A stretch of 64,000 nt of DNA, from contig OX457058.1 of NCBI GenBank assembly GCA_949752795.1, positions 33,482,587 through 33,546,586 on the forward strand. Reading direction: 5' to 3'. Origin of the DNA: Hyperoodon ampullatus. Lineage: Eukaryota > Chordata > Mammalia > Artiodactyla > Ziphiidae. The translations under genes and the position numbers were made by a program. Positions 46,632 to 56,062 of this stretch are shown here, piece after piece (position 1 is the stretch's first letter; the number at the start of each line of letters is the position of its first letter). The notes below the pieces were generated by a model. The model searched no databases. It had not been told where the DNA came from and was given only the letters and a program-made list of their open reading frames with translations.

Positions 46632-46666
<35 letters not shown>

Positions 46667-46856
46667 GGTACGCGGGCCTCTCACTGTTGTGGCCTCTCCC
46701 GTTGCGGAGCACAGGCTCCGGATGCGCAGGCTCAGCGGCCATGGCTCACGGGCCCAGCCGCTCCGCGGCATATGGGATCCTCCCAGACCGGGGCACGAAC
46801 CCGTATCCCCTGCATCGGCAGGCGGACTCTCAACCACTGCGCCACCAGGGAGGCCC
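46632..46856 (-). mobile_element. Middle-form CHR SINE, reverse, 37-base T run
   Basis: TATTATTCCTTTT occurs at 46619-46631 and 46857-46869. The reversed tail is an uninterrupted T run from 46628 to 46664, the longest homopolymer in the window, which suggests a very recent insertion. Confidence 0.95.
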
Positions 46857-47105
46857 TATTATTCCTTTTAAGTTATAAAATAAAACATGCCCAGAACTAA
46901 AAGAATATACACATCTACCAGAAATAACCAACCAACCAACCAAACCAAAACAAAACCCCCATAATCTCATTGACTAGTGATTTTTTTTCTGGGCCTAAAA
47001 TTTTAAAGTATATTTACATATTGTTGTACATATTTTTGTGTTGTTTTCACTCAAAATATTGTGGATATTTTCCTATGATAACAAATATGGTTCTTTCATT
47101 TCACC

Positions 47106-47314
47106 TTTTTTTTTTTTTTTTTGCGGTACACGGGCCTCTCACTCTTGCGACTTCTCCCGCTGCGGAGCATAGGCTCCGGATGCGCAGTCTCAGCGGCCAT
47201 GCCTCACGGGCCTAGCCGCTCCGCGGCATGTGGGATCTTCCCGGACCGGGGCACGAACCCGTGTCCCCTCCATCGGCAGGCGGACTCTCAACCACTGCGC
47301 CACCAGGGAAGCCC
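47106..47314 (-). mobile_element. Middle-form CHR SINE, reverse
   Basis: From a T run and gcggtacacgggcctctcac to ccaccagggaagccc. Flanks CATTTCACCTTTT and CATTTCAGTTTT fit a target duplication. Confidence 0.94.
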
Positions 47315-47732
47315 CTCATTTCAGTTTTAATGGCACATATTGGTCTATTGCCTGAATGTGCTACCATTTTCTTTTCTAGACTTTGATGTTCTCAATGTTT
47401 TGCTTTGCTTTGTTTGCCATTCTAAACTATGCTGTCATAAACATCCTAGTATTTAAAAATCTATGCACAAAATGGATTATTTCTTTAGGCTAAATTTCGA
47501 CATGAATTACTTGATTACAAATTTGACATGTTTTAAGCATTTTGATATATATTGTCAAACTTCCTTCCAGAAAGTTATATCAATTAATACTTCCACCAGA
47601 AAGTTGTATCTGAGAGTGCTTACTTTTCTATATCATATCCAACAGAGCACTAGTGTTTTTTATTCCTTTTTCTTTTTTTAATTTGGGTCAATGCAAGAAG
47701 GTTAAAAGTAAAGTTTTAAAATTTGCTTTTTT

Positions 47733-47916
47733 TTTTTTTTTTTTTTTTGCGATACTCGGGCCTCTCACTGTTGTGGCCTCTCCTGTTGCGGAGCACAGGC
47801 TCCGGACATGCAGGCTCAGCAGCCATGACTCATGGGATCCTCCCAGACCGGGGCACGAACCCGCGTCCCCTGCATCGGCAGGCGGACTCTCAACCACTGT
47901 GCCACCAGGGAAGCCC
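47733..47916 (-). mobile_element. Middle-form CHR SINE, reverse, with internal deletion
   Basis: TAAAATTTGCTTTTTT occurs at 47717-47732 and 47917-47932. About 25-30 bp is missing between two CATG words in the core (ccatgactcatgggatc), compared with other copies. Confidence 0.94.
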
Positions 47917-48060
47917 TAAAATTTGCTTTTTTAAACTGAGTCTAAACTTTTTTCATATACTTATTGGTTATTTGTACTCCTTTTTACAAAATGCTTGTTC
48001 ATATATTTTGTCCATTTTCCCCATTGGGGTGTTTTGTCTTTAAAAAAAAAAAATGAATTC

Positions 48061-48906
48061 ATGGCAAATATTTTGGCCTAGCTTTTCAAAATCCTAAAAA
48101 TCAAAAAAATGTAAATTTTTTATTATGGGAAATTTGCAATATATACAAAAGTAGAGACTCGTATATGAAACCTTCATGTACTCATCAACTCAGCACCCAG
48201 ATTCAACAATTATCAACTCATAGCTAACCAATCTTGTTTCCTTTTTTTTTCTTCTATTTCTTTCTTTTTCCTTTTTTTTTTTTTTTTTGGTAGCAAATCT
48301 TCAACATCATCTCATTTCATCTGTAAATATTTCAGTATATAGAAGACCGAAAATTATGTAGTCGAATCACCAATTTTTTCCTTTGTGGTTTCTGCCTTTG
48401 GTATTAAGCTCAAAAATATATAAATTTTCATCTGTATTTTCCAGTTGTCTTTTGGTTTCCTTTTAAAAAATCTTTGATTTTTTTGATCCATCAGAATTGA
48501 ACTTTATCTTTTTTTCAAATATTTAACCAATTATCGAAATAAGTTAATATAATCCTACAAATTTGAAATATCAACTTTATCACACCTGAAATATTTACAG
48601 ACAGCTATATCTGTCCGGTCTTATTCTAGTATTACTGTTTTTTTGAGTATGTTCTAACTTTCATTATTATAAATTCCCTGGAATAACACTATAGATCAAT
48701 CATTCATGTACACTGTTTTCATGTGCAATTATCCAAAATTCTGGGAAAAAAACAAAAACAAAACCTTAAAATTGAAGCCTTGATATTGTTCATTATCACC
48801 TTAAAATTAGATTTGCAAGCTCAGCATATGAAAGGCTGTTCCTTCCCACTTCCCATTTAAAAAAAAATCACTTATATAACCTAACTATATAACATCTTTG
48901 CACATT
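48061..48906. other. AT-rich intergenic sequence, nothing named
   Basis: Old-repeat-like AT-rich text (cttcatgtactcatcaactc, acaattatcaactcatagct) without a confident family. No gene. Confidence 0.35.
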
Positions 48907-48920
48907 AAAAAAGCAATTAG

Positions 48921-49126
48921 GGCTTCCCTGGTGGCGCAGTGGTTGAGAGTCCGCCTGCCGATGCAGGGGACACGGGTTTGTGCCCCGGTTCGGGAAGATC
49001 CCACATGCCGCGGAGCGGCTAGGACCGTGAGGCATGGCCGCTGAGACTGCGCGTCCGGAGCCTGTGTTCCGCAACGGGAGAAGCCACAACAGTGAGAGGC
49101 CCGCGTTCCGCAAAAAAAAAAAAAAA
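48921..49126 (+). mobile_element. Middle-form CHR SINE with 14-bp target duplication
   Basis: AAAAAAGCAATTAG (48907-48920) and AAAAAAGCGATTAG (49127-49140) flank it. Confidence 0.94.
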
Positions 49127-49140
49127 AAAAAAGCGATTAG

Positions 49141-50690
49141 AAATTACTAGAAATTGAATTCCAATAACTAGTAAATATGTTTTGGATTCCTATTACATGC
49201 TAGGACATAATGTTTGGTGCTGATTGTACAGGGGAAAGCAAGATGGACACAGTTCCTATCTTCAAGTAGCTTACCAAGTCCAAATTCTGTGATCAATTTC
49301 AGGGACTCTGGACCTCCTATTAAGAATCCGTGAATAGGTGATAGGATGAGACTAGTTAGAAATGCATGTCTGAGGACCTAATCATCCATGAGAAGAATGG
49401 AACTGTGAAAACACCTATCTGTGGGTTGCTGGTGTTTTATTTCTTTCAATCCTTATCTCTGAAGTGCTTTCTCAGCATTTCATGGATCTCTGGAGCTCTC
49501 CCCAGCTGGGTTCCAGTGACCTCATTTACAACACTTTTGATAAGAGCCCTCAGAATGAAAAAGGTTCTGGGAAAAGATACTTTGCCTCCAAAAGCTTTTA
49601 GTTGAATGGTGGGCCCTTCCCCTAATTAACACTGGCTTAGATTTCCTGGAATTGCCTCAAGTATCATCTATACTATTTTCAAAATTATAAGCTTGATTTT
49701 CTTCACATTTCCAATGCATTTAATAGATGTCGTCTCAAAAATCTATCCCCTCTTCAGGCATACTTTAATATTTTTTTTAAATGGGGGAAAAAGCAGGATT
49801 CAGGTATAACTGTTCCATTGTTGATCAACAAATATTCTTTGATTTTATTGAGAAAGCAGTTAAGAACAACGTAAGATCTTTTGCTTTTGATTCCTGAATC
49901 CGATTCCTAATTACCGCATTAGGCTACAGGTAACAAAATACTCAACTACAGTTACATAAAGTGACTAATCATTCTCACAGAATAAGAAGCCGCCGAGATG
50001 AAGGCAAAGCTGGGCAGCTATTCAACGATGCCATGAAGGATCTAGAATTTTATCTTTCTTCTCCACCATCTTCAACTATGAAATTCACCCTCATAGTGGG
50101 AAGGTGGCTCCCATAGCTCTAATAATAATAATGCCTGCAACCCAAGTGGGAACCAAGGGAAAGGGCAAAGAAACATTCCAGATGAGTCTGGCTCTGTTAA
50201 GTCTTTCCAGAAGCTCTGCAAAACTTTCCACATAGAGACTATTAGCCAGAACTGTGTCCTGTGGCCATCGTCACAGCAGGGGAGGCCAGGTGACTGTGCA
50301 TCTTAACTGGGAGCATTGTTACCCAGAACAAAACCTGAGCTCTGTTAATAAGAAAGATGGGGAAAATGCCACAACTCCTTAGACAGAGGACGTGTGTAGT
50401 CTATTCCTGCAGGGGGTTGCTGGCATGGGCTTTGGACTTCTGTGTCTTCCTCAAAGCCTGTCCTTCAATAATACTGCCCAAAACAGAAGGTACAGTCTTG
50501 ATCTCTTGAAGCACTCACTAAATCACTCACTCATTCTTTACTTGATCAATTTAATAAATATTTACTGAGCATCTTCTTTTAGCTAGGCATGGAAGAAACA
50601 GTGGTGACCAAAATAGGTATGATCCTTGCCTTCACAGAGCATCCAGTCCTAAATTTAAAAAAAGAAAAGCAAAGCAAAAGTAAAACAGGG
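49141..50690. other. Intergenic sequence, nothing named
   Basis: MIR-like remnants are possible near 49180-49280 and 50530-50650 (atttactgagcatcttcttt). No gene. Confidence 0.35.
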
Positions 50691-50696
50691 CACTCA

Positions 50697-50828
50697 TTTT
50701 TTTTTTTTTTTCCCCAATTTGGCTGTGCCACACGGCTTGCGGGATCTTAATTCCCCGACCAGGGATTGAACCAGGGCCCTGGCAGTGAAAGCACCGAGTC
50801 CTAACCAGTGGACGGCCAGGGAATTCCT
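50697..50828 (-). mobile_element. Short-form CHR SINE, reverse
   Basis: From a T run and ttggctgtgccacacggctt to ggacggccagggaattcc. Confidence 0.9.
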
Positions 50829-50890
50829 GGGGAGTAATGTATCTTAGATTTCTCTTTTACCTTCCATCGAAACCACCATATTCAGTTTTG

Positions 50891-51187
50891 TTTTGTTTTT
50901 TAATTTTATTTACTTATTTATTTTTGGCTGTGTTGGGTCTTCGTTTCTGTGCGAGGGCTTTCTCTAGTTGCAGCAAGGGGGGGCCACTCTTCATGGCGGT
51001 GCGTGGGCCTCTCACTATCGCGGCCTCTCTTGTTGCGGAGCACAGTCTCCAGACGCGCAGGCTCAGTAATTGTGGCTCATGGGCCTAGTTGCTCCGCGGC
51101 ATGTGGGATCTTCCCAGACCGGGGCACGAACCCGTGTCCCCTGCATTGGTAGGCAGATTCTCAACCACTGCGCCACCAGGGAAGCCC
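50891..51187 (-). mobile_element. CHR SINE, reverse, with 14-bp target duplication
   Basis: CATATTCAGTTTTG occurs at 50877-50890 and 51188-51201 without mismatch. Same intermediate form as the copy at 20406. Confidence 0.94.
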
Positions 51188-51201
51188 CATATTCAGTTTT
51201 G

Positions 51202-51576
51202 AAGCATAAATATCCTCCTCTTATGGTCAGTGAAAAATGGATCATTCTCCTCTACACTGCTGACACAATTGAGGCCATCTCGAGCCACTCAAAATCAAGC
51301 GGACTGATCTGGAAGAAAAGTTCAATGTGTAAAGGGCCAATATTAAGTAATAGAGACCAAGGCATTTAGCTACTTGGAATATCGTTTAGTTTACTGACCC
51401 AGACTGGCTTAGCAGGATGCAGAGTTAGTCTGAGCAGCAGACCGATGAACTTGTTGAGGGCAGGAGGGACTGTGTCTTAGCCACCTTTTCATTCTGCACA
51501 TCAACTCAGTGACCGAATCATGGTAAGTAGCTAGTAAATACGTTTGCTGATCTAGACGCAAACTTACGTCTTTCTC
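51202..51576. other. Intergenic sequence, nothing recognised
   Basis: No gene or repeat recognised. Confidence 0.35.
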
Positions 51577-51813
51577 TATTTTTTTTTTTTTTTTTTTTGC
51601 GGTACGCGGGCCTCTCACTGTTGTGGCCTCTCCTGTTGCGGAGCACAGGCTCCGGACGCGCAGGCTCAGCGGCCATGGCTCACAGGCCCAGCCGCTCTGC
51701 AGCATGTGGGATCCTCCCGGACCGGGGCACGAACCCGTGTCCCCCGCATCGGCAAGCGGATTCTCAACCACTGCGCCACCAGGGAAGCCCCAGGGAAGCC
51801 CCAGGGAAGCCCC
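51577..51813 (-). mobile_element. Middle-form CHR SINE, reverse, head end in triplicate
   Basis: The SINE is typical up to its head, where the 11-bp word AGGGAAGCCCC is present three times in tandem (51781-51791, 51792-51802, 51803-51813). No clear target duplication is seen around it. Confidence 0.93.
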
Positions 51814-52107
51814 CAAAGAGACATTCTTTAAGGTCAAAGTGAACAGCTAGTAATCCCCGACTTTTGCATTCTATAGGGCAAATTTATTCTTCCTGTGCTG
51901 CATGTTGAAGTTCTCCAACCAATATGCCAAGGCACGCTGCCACATTTGTTGTGGGTGTGAGAGGTGTGCAGATATTGAACCCCTTCTGTCTGGGGAGGCT
52001 GAGCCCCCCGGGTGGGAGGGGGCATTGTCTCAAGGGGCCACACAAACTTGACCATGACTGTATGTGGCATGGGCTGAGAACCATTTGGGAGCTCTATTCT
52101 ATGGCAC

Positions 52108-52355
52108 AGATAAAATTTTGGTTTTAGGTGAAACTTCATGAAGTGTGAATAACTTAAAAACAGACTTCAAATACATAGTTTGAACAGTCTTTGTCAACCA
52201 GATTTTTCTTTAGCCAAGTTTTTGAATAGTTCAAAAACATCTAAAAATCATTTTGGTGAAGACATGGTCTTTTGAAACCAGGTCCTGAAGGTTATTGAAA
52301 TCAATATGGGCAATTTCATTTAAAAGAGGGTCTCAATTTAATATTCCCACAAACC
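52108..52355 (+). repeat. Copy 1 of a diverged local duplication
   Basis: This 248-bp block is homologous, in the same orientation, to 53285-53899 with the SINE there removed. Shared words include CAGGTCCTGAAGGTTAT (52279-52295 and 53463-53479), agacttcaaata, and ttctttagcc. By eye about three quarters of positions match. It does not resemble any L1, L2, MIR, MER5 or CHR text that I know. Confidence 0.85.
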
Positions 52356-52391
52356 TGAACCAACATACTCTCCAGGGAAATAAATGCTCTT

Positions 52392-52529
52392 CGTTTGTTT
52401 TTTTTAAACATCTTTATTGGAGTATAATTGCTTTACAATGGTGCGTTAGTTTCTGCTGTATAACAAAGTGAATCAGCTATACGTATACATATATGCCCAT
52501 ATCTCCTCCCTCTTGCATCTCCCTCCCAC
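52392..52529 (-). mobile_element. L1 3' end, reverse, with 13-bp target duplication
   Basis: AATAAATGCTCTT occurs at 52379-52391 and 52530-52542. The body (cttattggag-type L1 3' UTR, gctttacaatggtgcgttag) is 138 bp. Confidence 0.93.
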
Positions 52530-52542
52530 AATAAATGCTCTT

Positions 52543-53284
52543 TGAATCCACCTCTGTGTAGCCTTCCAAGAGGATGAAAATAAAAACCAGGCTTTTATTT
52601 ATTTACTTATTTATTTATTGGTATTATACTCCGTGACACTCCACAAATCCTTTAGGGATGTAAAAAAACAAATATATGACTTTAAAATTTTCCTAACAAT
52701 ATTAACACTACTACCTCCAGGCCATCTGGAATATAAAGTCGGTCTCTTCCATCAGTTGCACGTTAGACACACCTACTTGGGACTCTCACTCTTTCATGAA
52801 CTGCTATGCTATTCAAGTCCCATCAAAAGACATGAGGAGAGCAGTACTGGAGAAAGACTGACCAAGGGGCATGTTAAACACTTTTTCATTTCAGTTCCCC
52901 AAATTCTATTTTATTCTGAATAAGACTAGGGAGTAACACACTTGGCTATCACATTACCTTCCCAAAGAAATATCACCATGGAACCAGGATTCAAAACCAT
53001 TTCCTTAGCTTTTACAGGGATTTGGGGTTTTGTTTGTTTGTTTTGTTTTGTTTTGAATGCATGGGGAAAAGTGTTCTGAATCTTCTGCCAATACTCTAAT
53101 TAAATTGTAAGGTACTTGAGAGCAGGGACTGTCTTATCTTTATAGCTTCAGCACAAAAGTTCTAACATCTTAGGTGCTGTGAGCATGAAAAACATTACAT
53201 CAGTATATGCTGAATACAAGAAACAAAGTGCCCAAACAGTAGCAAGTTATAAAGCTTTTTAGAAAGGGAAACCTAATCTCCAGA
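52543..53284. other. Sequence between the two duplication copies
   Basis: A 101-codon plus-strand frame (52618-52923) has no domain. An L2-like scrap lies near 53090-53230 (ttgagagcagggactgtctt). Otherwise unrecognised. Confidence 0.4.
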
Positions 53285-53899
53285 AGATAAAATGTGGTTT
53301 GGGGTGAAACATCACCAAGTGCAAATAATGTTAAAATAAGACTTCAAATATTTAGTCTGAACAGGCTTTGCCAACCAAGTTTTCTTTAGCCCAAGTTTTT
53401 GGACAGTTTCAAAAACATTTAAAAACTATTAATATTTTAGTGAAAAAATAATCTTTTAAAAGCAGGTCCTGAAGGTTATAGAAATCAGTATGGGGACTTC
53501 CCTGGTGGTGCAGTGGTTAAGAATCTGCCTGCCAATGCAGGGGACACGGGTTCGATCCCTGGTCTGGGAAGATCCCACATGTAGCAGAGCAACTAAGCCT
53601 GCGCTCTAGAGCCCGTGAGCCACAACTACTGAGCCCGCGAGCCACAACTACTGAGCCTGTGTGCCGCAACTACGGAAGCCTGTGCGCCTAGAGCCCGTGC
53701 TCCGCAACAAGAGAAGCCACCACGATGAGAAGCCCGCGTACTGCATCGAAGAGTAGTCTCCGCTCACCACAACTAGAGAAAGCTCGTGTGCAGCAGTGAA
53801 GACCTAACACAGCCAAATAAAGAAAGAAAGAAAAAAGAAATCAGTATGGGTAAATTCATTTAGATGAAGGTGCTCAAAAATACACCTTCCACAAAAGCC
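53285..53899 (+). repeat. Copy 2 of the local duplication, split by a SINE
   Basis: Without the SINE and its target repeat (53494-53849) this copy is about 259 bp. The join at the SINE restores the order seen in copy 1: aaatcagtatgg then gtaaattcattt here, aaatcaatatgg then gcaatttcattt there. So the duplication is older than the SINE. Confidence 0.85.
53494..53835 (+). mobile_element. Long-form CHR SINE with 14-bp target duplication
   Basis: AGAAATCAGTATGG occurs at 53480-53493 and 53836-53849. The tail is (aaag)n. Confidence 0.95.
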
Positions 53900-54649
53900 A
53901 CAACGATAGTTTAAATTCTCCTGGATGTCTGTGAGTTAAAACAACGGATCCAGAGTGGTGATGCTGGCAACCTCCTTGTGTTTAGCTGCCCTGCTGGCAG
54001 TCCAGGAAGGGTATCTCCTGTCAATTCCTGAAAGGGAATTTAGCTGCCAATTCAGGAGGAGAAAGGAAGGATAGAAGGCTCTGCGAAGTTGGCACTGGAG
54101 CTTACTCAGTCTCAAGGCACTGAGAGTAATATTTGGAGGGGGAAAAAAAATCACTTAAAGGTGCATGCCAAGATTACAATGGATTTAAATCATTATAAAA
54201 TCTTTCCTGATTAAGACTATTAAAAATCCGGGACCCGAGAAACAAGCTTTGAGGAACTAGCACTGTAAAGGACGCCTAGCTGCTACTAGAAAACCTACTG
54301 CCCGTGGGATTAGAAATGACAACGGCCACGTGATATATTGCTAACTATACAGTGCGGCCCTGTTATAGTAGCTGACTTTTATAGATACAGGGATTTACTA
54401 AAGGCCCAGTCATGCCCCTAGGAAAGCAATACTGTGGCTACATATGCAGAAACAGCCTCCTGTAACAGGGAAATACAGCGATAGCCGCTCTGTCCCACAC
54501 CACCAGTACCCTTTATGGTCCTGAGACTTTGGGAAGAGGCAGTTCAGAAAGCACCATGGACCCAAAGAGTCAAGTATTTCAGGTTCATTCCAACTCTCTT
54601 CCACTCGTTAAATTTTCAATAGATTCCCAAGAACCTCCATGTATGAGAA
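53900..54649. other. Upstream flank of the ABHD17C CpG island
   Basis: No gene or repeat recognised. Base composition shifts sharply to GC-rich from about 54700. Confidence 0.4.
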
Positions 54650-55096
54650 AACTTGGATTTGAGGAAGGGAATTCCAGGGGGAGGGGAGAGAGGGGAATGG
54701 TCCGATCGGGGAGGATACCCGCGCCACTTCCACTGTCCGGCCTGGGGATCGGCCCACCTGCCCCACGTGCCTAAGCCCGGGTGCCCCGCTCCTCCGGGTC
54801 CCTGCGCTCCCGGAGAGCCCCTGTCGGCCCCAGGTCGTGCTTCCCAGGGGGCTAAAGGAGCCGGCGCCCCCTCCAGGGCCCCCTCTGGGGATCTGCCCCC
54901 TTGCCCCCCACGCAGACACCTAAGCCGGGCGCCCCATGCTCCGGGCCCCGGTCCGTCCCGGGAAGGAGGACTCGCTTCCCAGGCCAGAGCAGGTGCCTGC
55001 GCCCTCACACGCGGAGTCGGGGGAGGTGGCCGGGGAGCCCCGCCCAGATGCCCAGCCCTGCGCCGGGGCCCGGCCGGGGCGCGGGCTCTCGGTAAC

Positions 55097-55105
55097 CCGG
55101 AAGTG
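55097..55105 (+). promoter_or_regulatory. ETS-family site
   Basis: CCGGAAGTG is a strong ETS (GABPA/ELK-type) consensus. It lies about 360 bp upstream of the coding ATG, inside the CpG island, where such sites often mark transcription starts. Confidence 0.6.
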
Positions 55106-55113
55106 GCGGCGGC

Positions 55114-55140
55114 GGGCGTGCGGGAGCGGGGGCCGGGGGG
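55114..55140 (+). promoter_or_regulatory. Four-run G-quadruplex motif
   Basis: G runs lie at 55114-55116, 55122-55124, 55128-55132 and 55135-55140, with loops of five, three and two bases. This meets the usual G3+N1-7 rule on the coding strand. It sits just upstream of the uORF start. Confidence 0.7.
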
Positions 55141-55145
55141 CGGTG
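55137..55145 (+). promoter_or_regulatory. GC box (SP1-type)
   Basis: GGGGCGGTG matches an SP1/KLF site. It overlaps the last run of the G-quadruplex motif. Confidence 0.5.
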
Positions 55146-55158
55146 CGCTCCAGCCGGC

Positions 55159-55248
55159 ATGGCCGCCGCCGCCGCCGCCGCCCGCTTTGTGTGCCGCGCG
55201 CGGGCCCCAGCCGCCCGCGCCTCGCCCGGCCCGCGGGGCCGCCGCTGA
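55159..55248 (+). CDS. Possible upstream ORF in the ABHD17C leader, 29 codons
   Basis: The start lies in ggcATGg context, with G at -3 and +4. The frame reads Met, seven Ala (a GCC repeat), then an Arg/Pro-rich tail, and ends with TGA at 55246-55248, about 220 bp before the coding start and in another frame. It matters only if transcription starts upstream of 55159, which I cannot determine. If translated it would be expected to lower ABHD17C output; the peptide itself shows no domain. Confidence 0.4.
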   Translation: MAAAAAAARFVCRARAPAARASPGPRGRR

Positions 55249-55466
55249 CCCGCCCCGACTCTAAGCTCGGCGCCCGCCGGGCCGGCCCCGCCTCCCTCCT
55301 CCTGCACTTCCCCTCCCCCCGCCCTCCTGCCGCCGGGCGGGCGGGCAGCAGCCGCCCTCCGTGCTCTGCTCGCGCGCTCCTCGCCGCGCGCCCGCCCGCC
55401 CTCGCACCCGAGCCAGCCTGCCTGCCTGCCTGCCGTACCGGCGGCGGCGGGCTCGAGGCCGCCCCG

Positions 55467-56056
55467 ATGCCCGAGCCAGGCCCCAGGATGAACGGCTTCT
55501 CGCTGGGCGAGCTGTGCTGGCTCTTCTGCTGCCCGCCCTGCCCAAGCCGCATCGCCGCCAAGCTGGCCTTCCTGCCGCCAGAGCCCACCTACACGGTGCT
55601 GGCGCCCGAGCAGCGCGGCCCCGGCGCCCCCGCCCCGGCCTCGGCGCCCGCCGCCGCCGCCGCCGCCGCGGCCCAGCCGGCGCCGCAGCAGCCTGAGGAG
55701 GGCGCGGGCTCGGGGCCCGGCGCGTGCAGCCTGCACCTGAGCGAGCGCGCCGACTGGCAGTACTCGCAGCGCGAGCTGGACGCCGTCGAGGTCTTCTTCT
55801 CGCGCACGGCCCGGGACAACCGGCTCGGCTGCATGTTCGTGCGCTGCGCGCCCTCCAGCCGCTACACGCTGCTCTTCTCGCACGGCAACGCCGTGGACCT
55901 CGGCCAGATGTGCAGCTTCTACATCGGCCTCGGCTCGCGCATCAACTGCAACATCTTCTCCTACGACTACTCGGGCTACGGCGTCAGCTCGGGCAAGCCC
56001 TCCGAGAAGAACCTCTACGCCGACATCGACGCCGCGTGGCAGGCGCTGCGCACCCG
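55467..56056 (+). CDS. ABHD17C: ABHD17C (FAM108C1), coding exon 1
   Basis: Encodes residues 1-196 plus two bases of an Arg codon (phase 2), of a protein of about 329 residues in mammals. The family (ABHD17A/B/C) are membrane-bound serine hydrolases that remove palmitate from proteins such as N-Ras and PSD-95. Seen here: the N-terminal cysteine cluster (C17, C21, C22, C25), itself the palmitoylation and membrane-targeting segment; a low-complexity Ala/Pro linker with eight Ala at 62-69; the conserved [12 protein letters not shown] (89-100); and the oxyanion-type [11 protein letters not shown] (138-148). The GxSxG nucleophile and the Asp and His of the triad lie in later exons outside the window. 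Two in-frame starts exist: ATG 55467 (MPEPGPR, C at -3) and ATG 55488 (MNGFS, A at -3), the second matching the start of ABHD17A and B. The first is kept, as in the annotated mammalian protein. No frame break is present. Confidence 0.97.
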
Positions 56057-56062
56057 GTGAGC
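56057..56062 (+). other. Splice donor of ABHD17C exon 1
   Basis: The junction reads cacccg|gtgagc. The frame would hit TGA at 56058-56060 if it were not spliced, and homology to ABHD17 proteins ends exactly here (ALRTR, followed in the family by YG). Confidence 0.92.

Larger units (their letters stand above)
46960..48060 (-). mobile_element. Old L1 (L1ME-like), reverse, split by two SINEs
   Basis: Landmarks in reverse: aactatgctgtcataaacat, gtcaaacttccttccagaaa, acttccaccagaaagttgta, gcttgttcatatattttgtc. Limits approximate. Confidence 0.65.

Noticed and set aside
54936..55466. In-frame extension of ABHD17C upstream to an ATG at 54936
   Set aside because: The frame is open only because the region is a CpG island. 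The extension shows no resemblance to ABHD17 proteins, which start at MPEPGPR or MNGFS.
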